A DNA stretch of 6,547 nt from a bacterium (GTDB lineage: Bacteria > Patescibacteriota > Minisyncoccia > Minisyncoccales > CG1-02-41-26): assembly GCA_021163625.1 (NCBI GenBank), contig JAGGTS010000034.1, forward strand, positions 1 to 6,547, read 5' to 3'. The notes below the pieces were generated by a model. That model made no database searches and was not told the DNA's origin. It was given only the letters and a program-made list of their open reading frames with translations. Each line of letters opens with the position of its first letter. The stretch's first letter is position 1. A program made the position numbers and the translations under genes. This document shows, piece by piece, positions 1 to 4,598 of the stretch.

Positions 1-818
1 ACAACTGGGTCGCCTTTACTTTTATCCCATTCAAAATTTTTCCAGATGTTCTTTTTTACATATCCTTTTACCCTAACAATAAACGGTTCCAATTTGCCAT
101 CGTTGTCCCCTTGTTTTTCGTTTTCTATCCACTGATCCCAGGGCCAGGGAGTTGAGTCTATCCAGTCAGCAACAGCATAAGGACCGCTCCAGCTATTTTT
201 TCCTATTGGCGGCTCAATCGGTTCTTTTGAATAAAATTCAGCAATAATTTTTCCTTGATTTTGACTGGTTTGCTGGTATTCAATGATATATTGGATATTT
301 AGTTTTTGGCTGTTCCCTTTGTAAGAAGTAAAAACATAGCTTGCTTCGCCGCTCCCAATTTTTATCTCATTTTGCAAAAACCAATTTAAAACATATTCGT
401 TCGCTTTTTTAACTGTAAATTTCTCAACTTGATTTATGACATCATAAGCGCTATATGATCCCTGAGTGGCTATTGTTAATCCAATCTTTAAAGCAGCTTT
501 TAAAAATTTCTTTGAAAATTCTTTTGGAACATCTTTGAACCAATAATTTAATTGTTTTCTCAAAATTGCTTGTTTAACCAAAACAACAGCTCCTGTTTCA
601 CGAGGAGCATTAGAATTATAGCCATAAATTGATTCATCAAATAAATCTCTATTTGCTTCGGTTAGAGGTTTTTTCCTAATGATATCTAATAAATTTTCCA
701 CCCTCTTTTCTTTGAGAGGCCAATATCCTTTGTTTTCTTGGCCAAAAGCAACTTCAGGGTTAATAAAAAATAATACCAAACTAATTGATATTAAAATTAA
801 CGGGATTTTTTTGAGCAT
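1..818 (-). CDS. Secreted protein of unknown function, 3' end outside the window
   Basis: I do not recognise this gene. The frame is open from an ATG at 818 to the left edge, giving 272 residues with the C-terminus missing. The N-terminus is a classical signal peptide: KK at 3-4, a hydrophobic stretch at about 5-19, and a likely cleavage site after A-F-G (24-26). It is therefore probably exported. Residues 35-150 look helical and lysine-rich. Residues 155-200 look beta-rich. Residues 210-262 are rich in tryptophan (including W-P-W-D-Q-W near 225-230) and acidic residues. The 820-1497 gene ends one base before this start, so the two are very likely one operon and share the promoter at 1599-1628. 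No clear Shine-Dalgarno precedes the ATG, so translational coupling is plausible. That it is a real gene is well supported; its function is unknown. Confidence 0.8.
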   Translation of the reverse strand, partial: MLKKIPLILISISLVLFFINPEVAFGQENKGYWPLKEKRVENLLDIIRKKPLTEANRDLFDESIYGYNSNAPRETGAVVLVKQAILRKQLNYWFKDVPKEFSKKFLKAALKIGLTIATQGSYSAYDVINQVEKFTVKKANEYVLNWFLQNEIKIGSGEASYVFTSYKGNSQKLNIQYIIEYQQTSQNQGKIIAEFYSKEPIEPPIGKNSWSGPYAVADWIDSTPWPWDQWIENEKQGDNDGKLEPFIVRVKGYVKKNIWKNFEWDKSKGDPV

Positions 819-819
819 A

Positions 820-1497
820 TTATTCAACTTTTATATTTTTCAGAAATTCTTTCCAAATTGGATAACATTTCTCTTCGTATCCTGGGATAAATCGAGTTGT
901 AAGATCAATTAATATCTTGTCGTTGTAAGGAATACTTATGCTTACTCCGTGACCAAAAAATTCATGCTTAGGAGAAATTTGTTTTAGGGCTTGATGTCCA
1001 GTTATTTCTATCACCTCGAATGTATATTCTGGACATTCAGAGGTTCCTAGTAATTCGCTACAAGGCCTATTGCTCTCTGGATTTTGGTGAAGAGATTCTA
1101 TAGAATTCTTTAATTCTTTTATTCTTTCTATTGCGCTTCCGACGAAAAGACTTATTCCGCAGCCCTTTATAGCGACACCGCTAGTGGTTTCGGTGTCCGG
1201 TGAGTAAACATCAACCCAGTATTCAGGTTCTGGGACATCATCTCCCTTTATCTCTATTTTCCACCCTTCAGGCACTTTAGCAGTTAAACCAACTTTTTTT
1301 ACTACGATATATTCCCCATCAGCTCTTTCCTCAATTTTATAATCATCTTTGCCAAATAGTGTTGGGGGAGTGGTGGTGGAAACTTGTTGGTTATTTTCCT
1401 TTTCTATTTGCGCTGGTATCCAGACATACCAGAAATATAAAAATCCCCCAGCCACCGCTGCAAGGATTATCAGAAGGATAATAGTTTTCTTTCTCAT
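820..1497 (-). CDS. Membrane-anchored exported protein, unknown function
   Basis: This is a 225-residue protein with R-K-K at 2-4, then one hydrophobic segment (about 5-26), a short T/P-rich linker (38-46) and a compact domain to the end. It is most likely held in the membrane by its N-terminus with the rest outside. The segment lacks a clear cleavage site and there is no lipobox cysteine. The motif V-P-E-G-W-K-I (75-81) and the closing I-W-K-E-F-L-K-N-I-K-V (about 214-224) resemble small PsbP-like or similar lipoprotein folds, but that is a pattern impression, not an identification. Four cysteines (113, 146, 155, 211) in the outer domain could form two disulfides. The ATG at 1497 has no adjacent Shine-Dalgarno; an AAGGAG sits about 30 bases upstream (1528-1533), too far to act normally. 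It is the first gene of a minus-strand operon with the gene at 1-818. Confidence 0.85.
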   Translation of the reverse strand: MRKKTIILLIILAAVAGGFLYFWYVWIPAQIEKENNQQVSTTTPPTLFGKDDYKIEERADGEYIVVKKVGLTAKVPEGWKIEIKGDDVPEPEYWVDVYSPDTETTSGVAIKGCGISLFVGSAIERIKELKNSIESLHQNPESNRPCSELLGTSECPEYTFEVIEITGHQALKQISPKHEFFGHGVSISIPYNDKILIDLTTRFIPGYEEKCYPIWKEFLKNIKVE

Positions 1498-1553
1498 AGA
1501 ATAAAAAATAAAATTAAGACTGCAAAACTCCTTAAAAATTTTTAAATTTTAAA

Positions 1554-1601
1554 TTATAAAATTTTCTAATTGAGTTATAAAATTTCCTAAATTATAAAAT
1601 T
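1554..1601. repeat. Three copies of TTATAAAATT in the operon leader
   Basis: TTATAAAATT occurs at 1554-1563, 1575-1584 and 1592-1601. The first two are followed by similar TTCTAA and TCCTAA sequences, so they are diverged copies of a unit of about 20 bases. The array lies just downstream of the minus-strand -10 box and would be mostly transcribed into the leader. It could be an AT-rich protein-binding region or plain low-complexity drift. Confidence 0.5.
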
Positions 1602-1628
1602 ATATCTCTAAATAATTTTTCTTGTCAA
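1599..1628 (-). promoter_or_regulatory. Consensus sigma-70 type promoter for the minus-strand operon
   Basis: On the minus strand there is a perfect TTGACA -35 box (1628-1623), an 18-base spacer and a perfect TATAAT -10 box (1604-1599). Transcription would start near 1592, leaving an untranslated leader of about 95 bases before the ATG at 1497. Both hexamers match the consensus at all positions, which is persuasive even in AT-rich DNA. A second TATAAT on the same strand (1558-1553) has only a poor -35 partner and may be chance. Confidence 0.75.
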
Positions 1629-1716
1629 ACCAAAACCTGTGGAAAACTTTTTTCTTTAAAATAAAAGCCATGGCAGTTATTTCAAAGAAAATTATTTTGG
1701 GTATAATAATATAATA

Positions 1717-1764
1717 ATAAGTGATGTGTATAATAAGCGATGTATACGATAAGCGATGTATATA
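1717..1764. repeat. 16-bp tandem repeat, three copies
   Basis: Units start at 1717, 1733 and 1749 and share the core ATAAGYGATGTRTA. The second and third copies are identical over their first 14 bases, and the first differs by two transitions. The repeat is direct and contiguous with no spacers, so it is a minisatellite-like or iteron-like array and not a CRISPR. Its role is unknown. Confidence 0.8.
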
Positions 1765-1769
1765 ACAAT

Positions 1770-1838
1770 AGCAGCGAGAGCAGCGAGTGGCAGTATGTAA
1801 TGACAGTAAGTAGCAATATGTAGCGACAGCATGCATAG
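1770..1838. repeat. Second-generation tandem repeats (9-bp and ~23-bp)
   Basis: AGCAGCGAG is perfectly duplicated at 1770-1778 and 1779-1787. It is followed by an imperfect duplication of about 23 bases: unit one at 1791-1813 and unit two from 1814. Matching blocks ATGTAATGACAG (1795-1806) and ATGTAGCGACAG (1818-1829) differ at two positions. Together with the adjacent 16-base array, this makes about 115 bases of nested short repeats, suggesting repeated slippage or a multi-site binding region. Confidence 0.65.
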
Positions 1839-1981
1839 CACTAAATAAATTAGAAAATTAAAGAGAAAAAGAGGAAAGATTAGAGAGAGACAGAACTCGA
1901 GGTAATGACGGGAAATAAAAAATGAACAAGTGCAAATTCATCAGTTGAAGAGTTGAATGTTTACTAAAAATTAACTTGGAA

Positions 1982-2566
1982 ATGACAATCGGAAAATACA
2001 AATATTATTTCAAAAAGCCGAGGTCGGCGATTGTAAAGGATATTCTTCAATGCTTGGCAGTTGGGGGTTTAATTATAATTGCCGCAAACTCTCCTTATTT
2101 TGTTCATCATCTTATGGCTTCCAGAAGAAAATTCCAAAGATATAAAAGAAAAAAATTTAGTGATACATTTTCCAGATTGAAAAGAGAAGGGCTGGTAGAA
2201 GTTAGAATGAGGGGAGGCCAGGTTTATATTTCTTTGACCAAAAAAGGAAAAGCGAAAGCCGGCTGGATGCAAATAGACAGTTTGAGAATTAAAAAGCCGA
2301 AGAAGTGGGATGGCAAGTGGTGGTTAGTAATTTTTGACATTAGCCAATTAAAAAAGCAACATCGAGAGGCTTTCCGAGGGAAATTGAAGGGGTTAGGATT
2401 TTATCCTTTGCAGAAGAGTGTCTGGGCATATCCCTTTCCCTGTCAGGTCGAGATTGAGTTGTTGCGGGATTTCTTTGGCCTTTCAAAAAAGGAAGTTCAA
2501 TTGGTTTTAACTGAAAAAATTGAGGAAGACAAAGAATTAAGGCGGCATTTTAAACTGAAAAAATGA
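1982..2566 (+). CDS. PaaX-like winged-helix protein with Cas2-like domain
   Basis: This 194-residue protein has two parts. Residues about 15-95 form a winged-helix-like region: a hydrophobic first helix (21-41), a strongly basic stretch (48-58), the helix around S-R-L-K-R-E-G-L-V-E (64-73), and a wing at 74-89. Residues about 110-190 match the Cas2-like ferredoxin fold found in PaaX family middle domains and Cas2: a W-W-L-V-I-F-D-I strand (113-120) with the conserved D119, then a basic helix, G-F-Y-P-L-Q-K-S-V-W (139-148) and the final strand V-Q-L-V-L-T (172-177). Automated pipelines often name such proteins Cas2. No cas1, other cas gene or CRISPR array is present, so a DNA-binding regulator is more likely than spacer acquisition. 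I prefer ATG at 1982 over the in-frame TTG at 1976. No good Shine-Dalgarno is visible. Confidence 0.8.
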   Translation: MTIGKYKYYFKKPRSAIVKDILQCLAVGGLIIIAANSPYFVHHLMASRRKFQRYKRKKFSDTFSRLKREGLVEVRMRGGQVYISLTKKGKAKAGWMQIDSLRIKKPKKWDGKWWLVIFDISQLKKQHREAFRGKLKGLGFYPLQKSVWAYPFPCQVEIELLRDFFGLSKKEVQLVLTEKIEEDKELRRHFKLKK

Positions 2567-2600
2567 GAAGGATAAAGATGTAAAAAACAAATTGTTCTGG

Positions 2601-2634
2601 GCAGCGCCAGCATAAGGTTTTATGGCAAGGCTGC
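2601..2634 (+). other. Stem-loop in a GC-rich intergenic patch
   Basis: GCAGC (2601-2605) pairs with GCTGC (2630-2634). Inside, CATAA (2611-2615) pairs with TTATG (2620-2624) around a GGTT loop, with GC/GC pairs below and bulges CAG and AAG. An alternative outer stem pairs TAAGGTT (2613-2619) with AACCTTA (2658-2664), and CCGAACTTCGG (2641-2651) is a further palindrome. The patch is clearly richer in G+C than its surroundings. There is no T-tract after it, so it is not a standard terminator for the gene at 1982. It could be a small structured RNA or the leader of the tiny reading frame at 2622. Confidence 0.4.
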
Positions 2635-2687
2635 ACGAGGCCGAACTTCGGAAGGCTAACCTTAATAACATTGGGATATTGTTTTGA
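2622..2687 (+). CDS. Possible 21-residue small protein or gene remnant
   Basis: A short frame starts at ATG 2622 and stops at TGA 2685-2687, encoding 21 residues. AAGG at 2614-2617 lies four bases before the ATG and could serve as a ribosome site. The middle reads A-E-L-R-K-A-N-L-N-N, which fits two units of the pentapeptide pattern A(D/N)LXX, and base composition is coding-like. It might be a remnant of a pentapeptide-repeat gene, a real small protein, or chance inside a structured RNA. The start codon and AAGG fall in the hairpin at 2601-2634, so translation would be structure-sensitive. Confidence is low. Confidence 0.15.
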   Translation: MARLHEAELRKANLNNIGILF

Positions 2688-2701
2688 GATTATTAAAATT
2701 G

Positions 2702-2730
2702 TTGACAAATTTAAAAAAGACTGCTAAAAA
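2702..2730 (+). promoter_or_regulatory. Promoter of the zinc-ribbon gene
   Basis: TTGACA (2702-2707) is followed by a 17-base spacer ending in TGC and then TAAAAA (2725-2730), a four-of-six match to the -10 consensus helped by an extended TGn element. Transcription would begin near 2737, about 40 bases before the ATG at 2776. The promoter at 3089-3116 has the same layout and even shares the bases after the -35 box (TTGACAAATTT). Confidence 0.6.
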
Positions 2731-2763
2731 GAATATAGTTTTTTAACAAAAAATAAAATAATT

Positions 2764-2769
2764 AGGAGG
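2764..2769 (+). promoter_or_regulatory. Strong Shine-Dalgarno site
   Basis: AGGAGG sits six bases before the ATG at 2776. It is the only textbook ribosome-binding site in the window and fixes this start, suggesting the small protein is made efficiently. Confidence 0.85.
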
Positions 2770-2775
2770 TTTTAC

Positions 2776-2967
2776 ATGAAAAGAACTTGTAGATGCGGCA
2801 TGGAGATTGATTTCAGTAGGATAAACGGCAGAAAGTGGTACCGTTGCCCTAATTGTGGCGCATTAATCCATTTGAAATTTTCATCAAAGAACGGGCGACT
2901 GAAGAAGTTGTCTTATCCTCAGCAGGATTTTGACGATTTTAATTTTTTTCATCAAACACGAGAATGA
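2776..2967 (+). CDS. Small zinc-ribbon protein
   Basis: This 63-residue protein has the cysteine pairs C-R-C (5 and 7) and C-P-N-C (24 and 27), separated by a basic stretch with K-W-Y-R. This layout fits a single zinc ribbon with four cysteine ligands, although the first pair is C-X-C instead of the usual C-X-X-C. The rest (28-63) is basic, then D/F-rich (D-F-D-D-F-N-F-F at about 51-58), with no membrane segment or signal, so it is cytoplasmic. Such ribbons bind nucleic acid or proteins, but no specific role can be assigned. It has its own promoter (2702-2730) and strong ribosome site, and a hairpin terminator follows (3036-3063), so it is probably transcribed alone. Confidence 0.75.
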   Translation: MKRTCRCGMEIDFSRINGRKWYRCPNCGALIHLKFSSKNGRLKKLSYPQQDFDDFNFFHQTRE

Positions 2968-3035
2968 AACAATAGGCTTAGGCTTCATTATATGCAACAG
3001 GAAATGGAGATATAATCATTTTTATATTTTATTAT

Positions 3036-3063
3036 GCCGGAGGTAGCCCTTCGGCTTTGTCTT
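3036..3063 (+). terminator. Rho-independent terminator after the zinc-ribbon gene
   Basis: GCCGGAGG (3036-3043) pairs with CCTTCGGC (3048-3055) through eight base pairs, one of them G-T, around a TAGC tetraloop. TTTGTCTT follows directly at 3056-3063. The T-tract is interrupted, so efficiency may be moderate. It separates the zinc-ribbon transcript from the promoter at 3089. Confidence 0.6.
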
Positions 3064-3088
3064 GAGATAGAGATATTAGGCGTTTTGA

Positions 3089-3116
3089 TTGACAAATTTT
3101 AAAATATTGCTAATTT
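3089..3116 (+). promoter_or_regulatory. Promoter of the HTH regulator gene
   Basis: TTGACA (3089-3094), a 16-base spacer ending in TGC, and TAATTT (3111-3116) form an extended -10 promoter closely resembling the one at 2702-2730. Transcription would start near 3123, upstream of the TAGGCA palindrome at 3153-3166, so the putative operator lies in the early transcribed region. Confidence 0.55.
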
Positions 3117-3182
3117 AAGATATCAATTTATTTTTGTGTTCTAATTTAATTTTAGGCACCTGCCTATTATTATGCCTATTGC

Positions 3183-3800
3183 GTGTTTATGGTAAACGAA
3201 GATTATTTTATAAAACTTACCCTATCTTTATATAAAGTAACAGACCTTTTCCCCGAAGAGGAACCATTAAGATTTTTAATTAGAAAAAAAGCAAATGAGA
3301 TTTTGAGCAGTTTGATTTTGATTTTTTCAGACAACCCAATATCTGTCAAAAGAGAGAAAAAAATAATCTTATCTCAAGAGGTTTTGGAAGACATTAAAGT
3401 TTTGAGGGGATTTTTTGAAATAGCAAAAAAGCAAAACTGGGTTAGCGAGTTAAATTTTTTAGTTTTGAGGAGAGAATATGATAAAATAGATAAAGCGATA
3501 ACATGCAACACTGAAAGTTATGAAGCAGTACGGGAGGAAAAAAGGAATGATTCAAAAATAAGAGATGATAAAGCAAGCAATTCTTTTCAGTTCAATGGTT
3601 TGCGAGAAAGGAGATTTAAGAAGATTTTAGAATTAGTTCAGACGAAAGGAAGCGCGCAAGTTAAAGATGCTGAAACTCTTTTCCCTGAAATTAGTAAAAG
3701 GACATTAAGAAGAGATTTTGAATATCTTTTAAATAAAGGTTTATTAAAAAGAGAAGGCAATGGAAATATGGCAGCTTACAGATTGGTAGGACACCCATGA
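3183..3800 (+). CDS. DeoR-type helix-turn-helix protein with N-terminal helical domain
   Basis: This is a 205-residue protein read from GTG at 3183; an ATG two codons later (3189) is an equally good or better start, and neither has a Shine-Dalgarno. Residues about 5-105 appear all-helical, a likely small bundle for dimerisation or sensing. Residues 110-138 are charged and probably a flexible linker. Residues about 140-203 form a DeoR-like winged helix: R-R-F-K-K-I-L-E-L-V, then the recognition helix S-K-R-T-L-R-R-D-F-E (171-180), followed by L-N-K-G-L-L-K-R-E-G and a wing. The S-x-R-T-L-R-R-D signature is typical of DeoR family DNA-binding domains, but the sugar-binding half of classical DeoR proteins is absent. 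Related half-sites flank the gene on both sides, suggesting it controls itself and the downstream sigma gene. Target and ligand are unknown. Confidence 0.8.
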   Translation: MFMVNEDYFIKLTLSLYKVTDLFPEEEPLRFLIRKKANEILSSLILIFSDNPISVKREKKIILSQEVLEDIKVLRGFFEIAKKQNWVSELNFLVLRREYDKIDKAITCNTESYEAVREEKRNDSKIRDDKASNSFQFNGLRERRFKKILELVQTKGSAQVKDAETLFPEISKRTLRRDFEYLLNKGLLKREGNGNMAAYRLVGHP

Positions 3801-3880
3801 TTTAATAGGACATAAATAGGACAGCATCTGTCCGACACTTAGGACAAAAAATGTCCTATTAACAAACAAAAAATGTCCTA
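3787..3880. promoter_or_regulatory. Helically phased array of TAGGACA/TGTCCTA half-sites
   Basis: TAGGACA occurs at 3787, 3806, 3817 and 3840; its complement TGTCCTA occurs at 3852 and 3874, with a variant TGTCCGA at 3829. The last six sites start 11, 12, 11, 12 and 22 bases apart, so they face the same side of the helix. They build two perfect palindromes: GGACAG-CAT-CTGTCC (3819-3833) and TAGGACA-AAAAA-TGTCCTA (3840-3858). A 17-base sequence, ACAAAAAATGTCCTATT, is perfectly repeated at 3844-3860 and 3866-3882. The first site lies inside the end of the HTH gene. The layout fits cooperative binding by a regulator upstream of the ECF sigma gene; the HTH protein encoded next door is the obvious candidate. 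Confidence 0.7.
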
Positions 3881-3911
3881 TTGACCAACAATAATTTTAC
3901 AACAATATCGT
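3881..3911 (+). promoter_or_regulatory. Candidate promoter of the sigma factor gene
   Basis: TTGACC (3881-3886, five of six matches) directly abuts the last TGTCCTA site. The best -10 is TATCGT (3906-3911), with a long 19-base spacer and four of six matches, so this promoter is weak or needs an activator or an alternative sigma factor. Its position next to the half-site array suggests regulated transcription of the sigma gene. Confidence 0.3.
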
Positions 3912-3930
3912 TCCGCATTTTCTACAAATT

Positions 3931-4473
3931 ATGAGCAATATAAAAATAAAATTTGCTAAAATATACGATAAATACATAGCTAAAATTTATCGTTTTACCT
4001 ATTTAAAGCTTAGCTCCCAAGAATTGGCCGAGGACATAACCGCCCAGGTTTTTCTAAAAGCATGGGAAGTTTTCAGAAAGGACAGCAAAGAAGTAAAAAA
4101 TGTCCAGGCATTTATTTATCGCATTGCAAAGAATGAAGTGGCAAATTATTACCGGACATCTCTAAAGTTTCGGACAGTGTCAATTGAGACCAATGAAATT
4201 GCTGACCCAAAACCGAGTCCTGAAGAAAAGCAGCAAATCCAATCAGACATCAGGCAGTTGTCCGAGGCCATTAAAAAACTTAATGACGATTATCAAAACA
4301 TAGTAATCTGGAGATATTTAGACGGTATCCCCATTAAAAAAGTAGCTCAGATAATGGAAAGGCCTGAAGGGACAGTAAGAGTAATGAGCCATCGCGCCCT
4401 AAAGGAACTGCGGCAAAAATTAGAAGAAACTTCAAAAGGACAAGCTCCGGAAGCATCAAAAGATGGTTTGTAA
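3931..4473 (+). CDS. ECF-type RNA polymerase sigma factor
   Basis: This 180-residue sigma-70 family protein has only domains 2 and 4, as in the extracytoplasmic-function group. Sigma-2 covers about residues 8-77, with A-E-D-I-T-A-Q-V-F-L-K-A-W (33-45, region 2.2) and Q-A-F-I-Y-R-I-A-K-N-E-V-A-N-Y-Y-R (59-75, regions 2.3-2.4, -10 recognition). A P/E-rich linker (91-100) leads to sigma-4 (about 105-165), where the helix-turn-helix D-G-I-P-I-K-K-V-A-Q-I-M to T-V-R-V-M-S-H-R-A-L-K-E-L (131-160) reads the -35 element. It would direct polymerase to a special promoter set. The next gene encodes a one-pass membrane protein, the usual arrangement of sigma and anti-sigma partners. The ATG at 3931 has no Shine-Dalgarno. 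The C-terminal tail (166-180) is short and unstructured. Confidence 0.92.
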   Translation: MSNIKIKFAKIYDKYIAKIYRFTYLKLSSQELAEDITAQVFLKAWEVFRKDSKEVKNVQAFIYRIAKNEVANYYRTSLKFRTVSIETNEIADPKPSPEEKQQIQSDIRQLSEAIKKLNDDYQNIVIWRYLDGIPIKKVAQIMERPEGTVRVMSHRALKELRQKLEETSKGQAPEASKDGL

Positions 4474-4494
4474 CAAAATCGCCTTTTTTGCGTC

Positions 4495-4556
4495 ATAATA
4501 ATAAAGGGGATATTATTATCAAATTTAAAGAAATATTTAGAGATATTATTATCAAA
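4495..4556. repeat. Inverted and direct AT repeats between sigma and anti-sigma genes
   Basis: GATATTATTATCAAA is perfectly repeated at 4509-4523 and 4542-4556, 33 bases (about three helical turns) apart. ATAATAATA (4495-4503) pairs with TATTATTAT (4511-4519) around a seven-base loop containing GGGG. The gap of 125 bases between the two genes has no recognisable terminator, so they may be cotranscribed; the repeats could be an operator or a processing site that sets the ratio of sigma to its partner. Confidence 0.45.
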
Positions 4557-4598
4557 GCATCAAAGCGGCTGAAACATTAGAAAACTGTTGACAAAATT

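Larger units (their letters stand above)
1498..1981. other. Divergent intergenic region with repeats, no convincing gene
   Basis: This 484-base gap separates the minus-strand operon from the Cas2/PaaX-like gene. It holds the minus-strand promoter, the TTATAAAATT repeats, the 16-base tandem repeats, the 9-base and 23-base repeats, and a purine-rich tract (about 1858-1890). A plus-strand TATAAT at 1702-1707 has only a weak -35 partner (ATTTCA at 1679-1684), so transcription across the repeats is possible but unproven. I could not find a clear promoter directly upstream of the gene at 1982. The minus-strand reading frame through the repeats gives a low-complexity Y/C/H-rich product and is not a believable gene. 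Confidence 0.6.
2973..3178. promoter_or_regulatory. Cluster of TAGGC/GCCTA half-sites upstream of the HTH gene
   Basis: TAGGC occurs at 2973, 2979 (as a TAGGCT tandem pair), 3077 and 3153, and the complement GCCTA at 3162 and 3174. The last three form the clearest element: a perfect palindrome TAGGCA-CC-TGCCTA at 3153-3166 plus a third TGCCTATT half-site at 3173-3180, 12 bases after the TGCCTATT at 3161. The element lies 3-36 bases before the start of the HTH gene and downstream of the promoter at 3089-3116, a position where binding would block transcription. Autoregulation is inferred. Confidence 0.4.

Noticed and set aside
679..912. Plus-strand 77-residue reading frame
   Set aside because: It lies antisense across the junction of two well-supported minus-strand genes and shows no domain or ribosome site.
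1600..1836. Minus-strand 78-residue reading frame
   Set aside because: It is a translation of the tandem repeats and AT-rich DNA, with a low-complexity Y/C/H/I composition, and it overlaps the consensus promoter.
1717..1838. CRISPR array next to a Cas2-like gene
   Set aside because: Repeat units are only 9-23 bases, contiguous and degenerate, with no unique spacers of regular length, and no other cas gene is present.
2069..2272. Minus-strand 67-residue reading frame
   Set aside because: It is entirely antisense to the Cas2/PaaX-like gene, with no features of its own.
2563..2583. Seven-codon frame overlapping the stop of the Cas2/PaaX-like gene (ATGA overlap)
   Set aside because: It encodes only six residues, without supporting evidence; the overlap is easily chance.
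4031..4442. Further GGACA/TGTCC words inside the sigma gene as more operator sites
   Set aside because: They lack the flanking TA and the 11-12 bp phasing, and most are explained by ordinary codons such as GAC and ACA.
4588..4593. TTGACA just before the ATG at 4599 as a -35 box
   Set aside because: A start from it would fall inside the gene and the matching -10 position (about 4611-4616) reads AACTTC, which is no -10 box.
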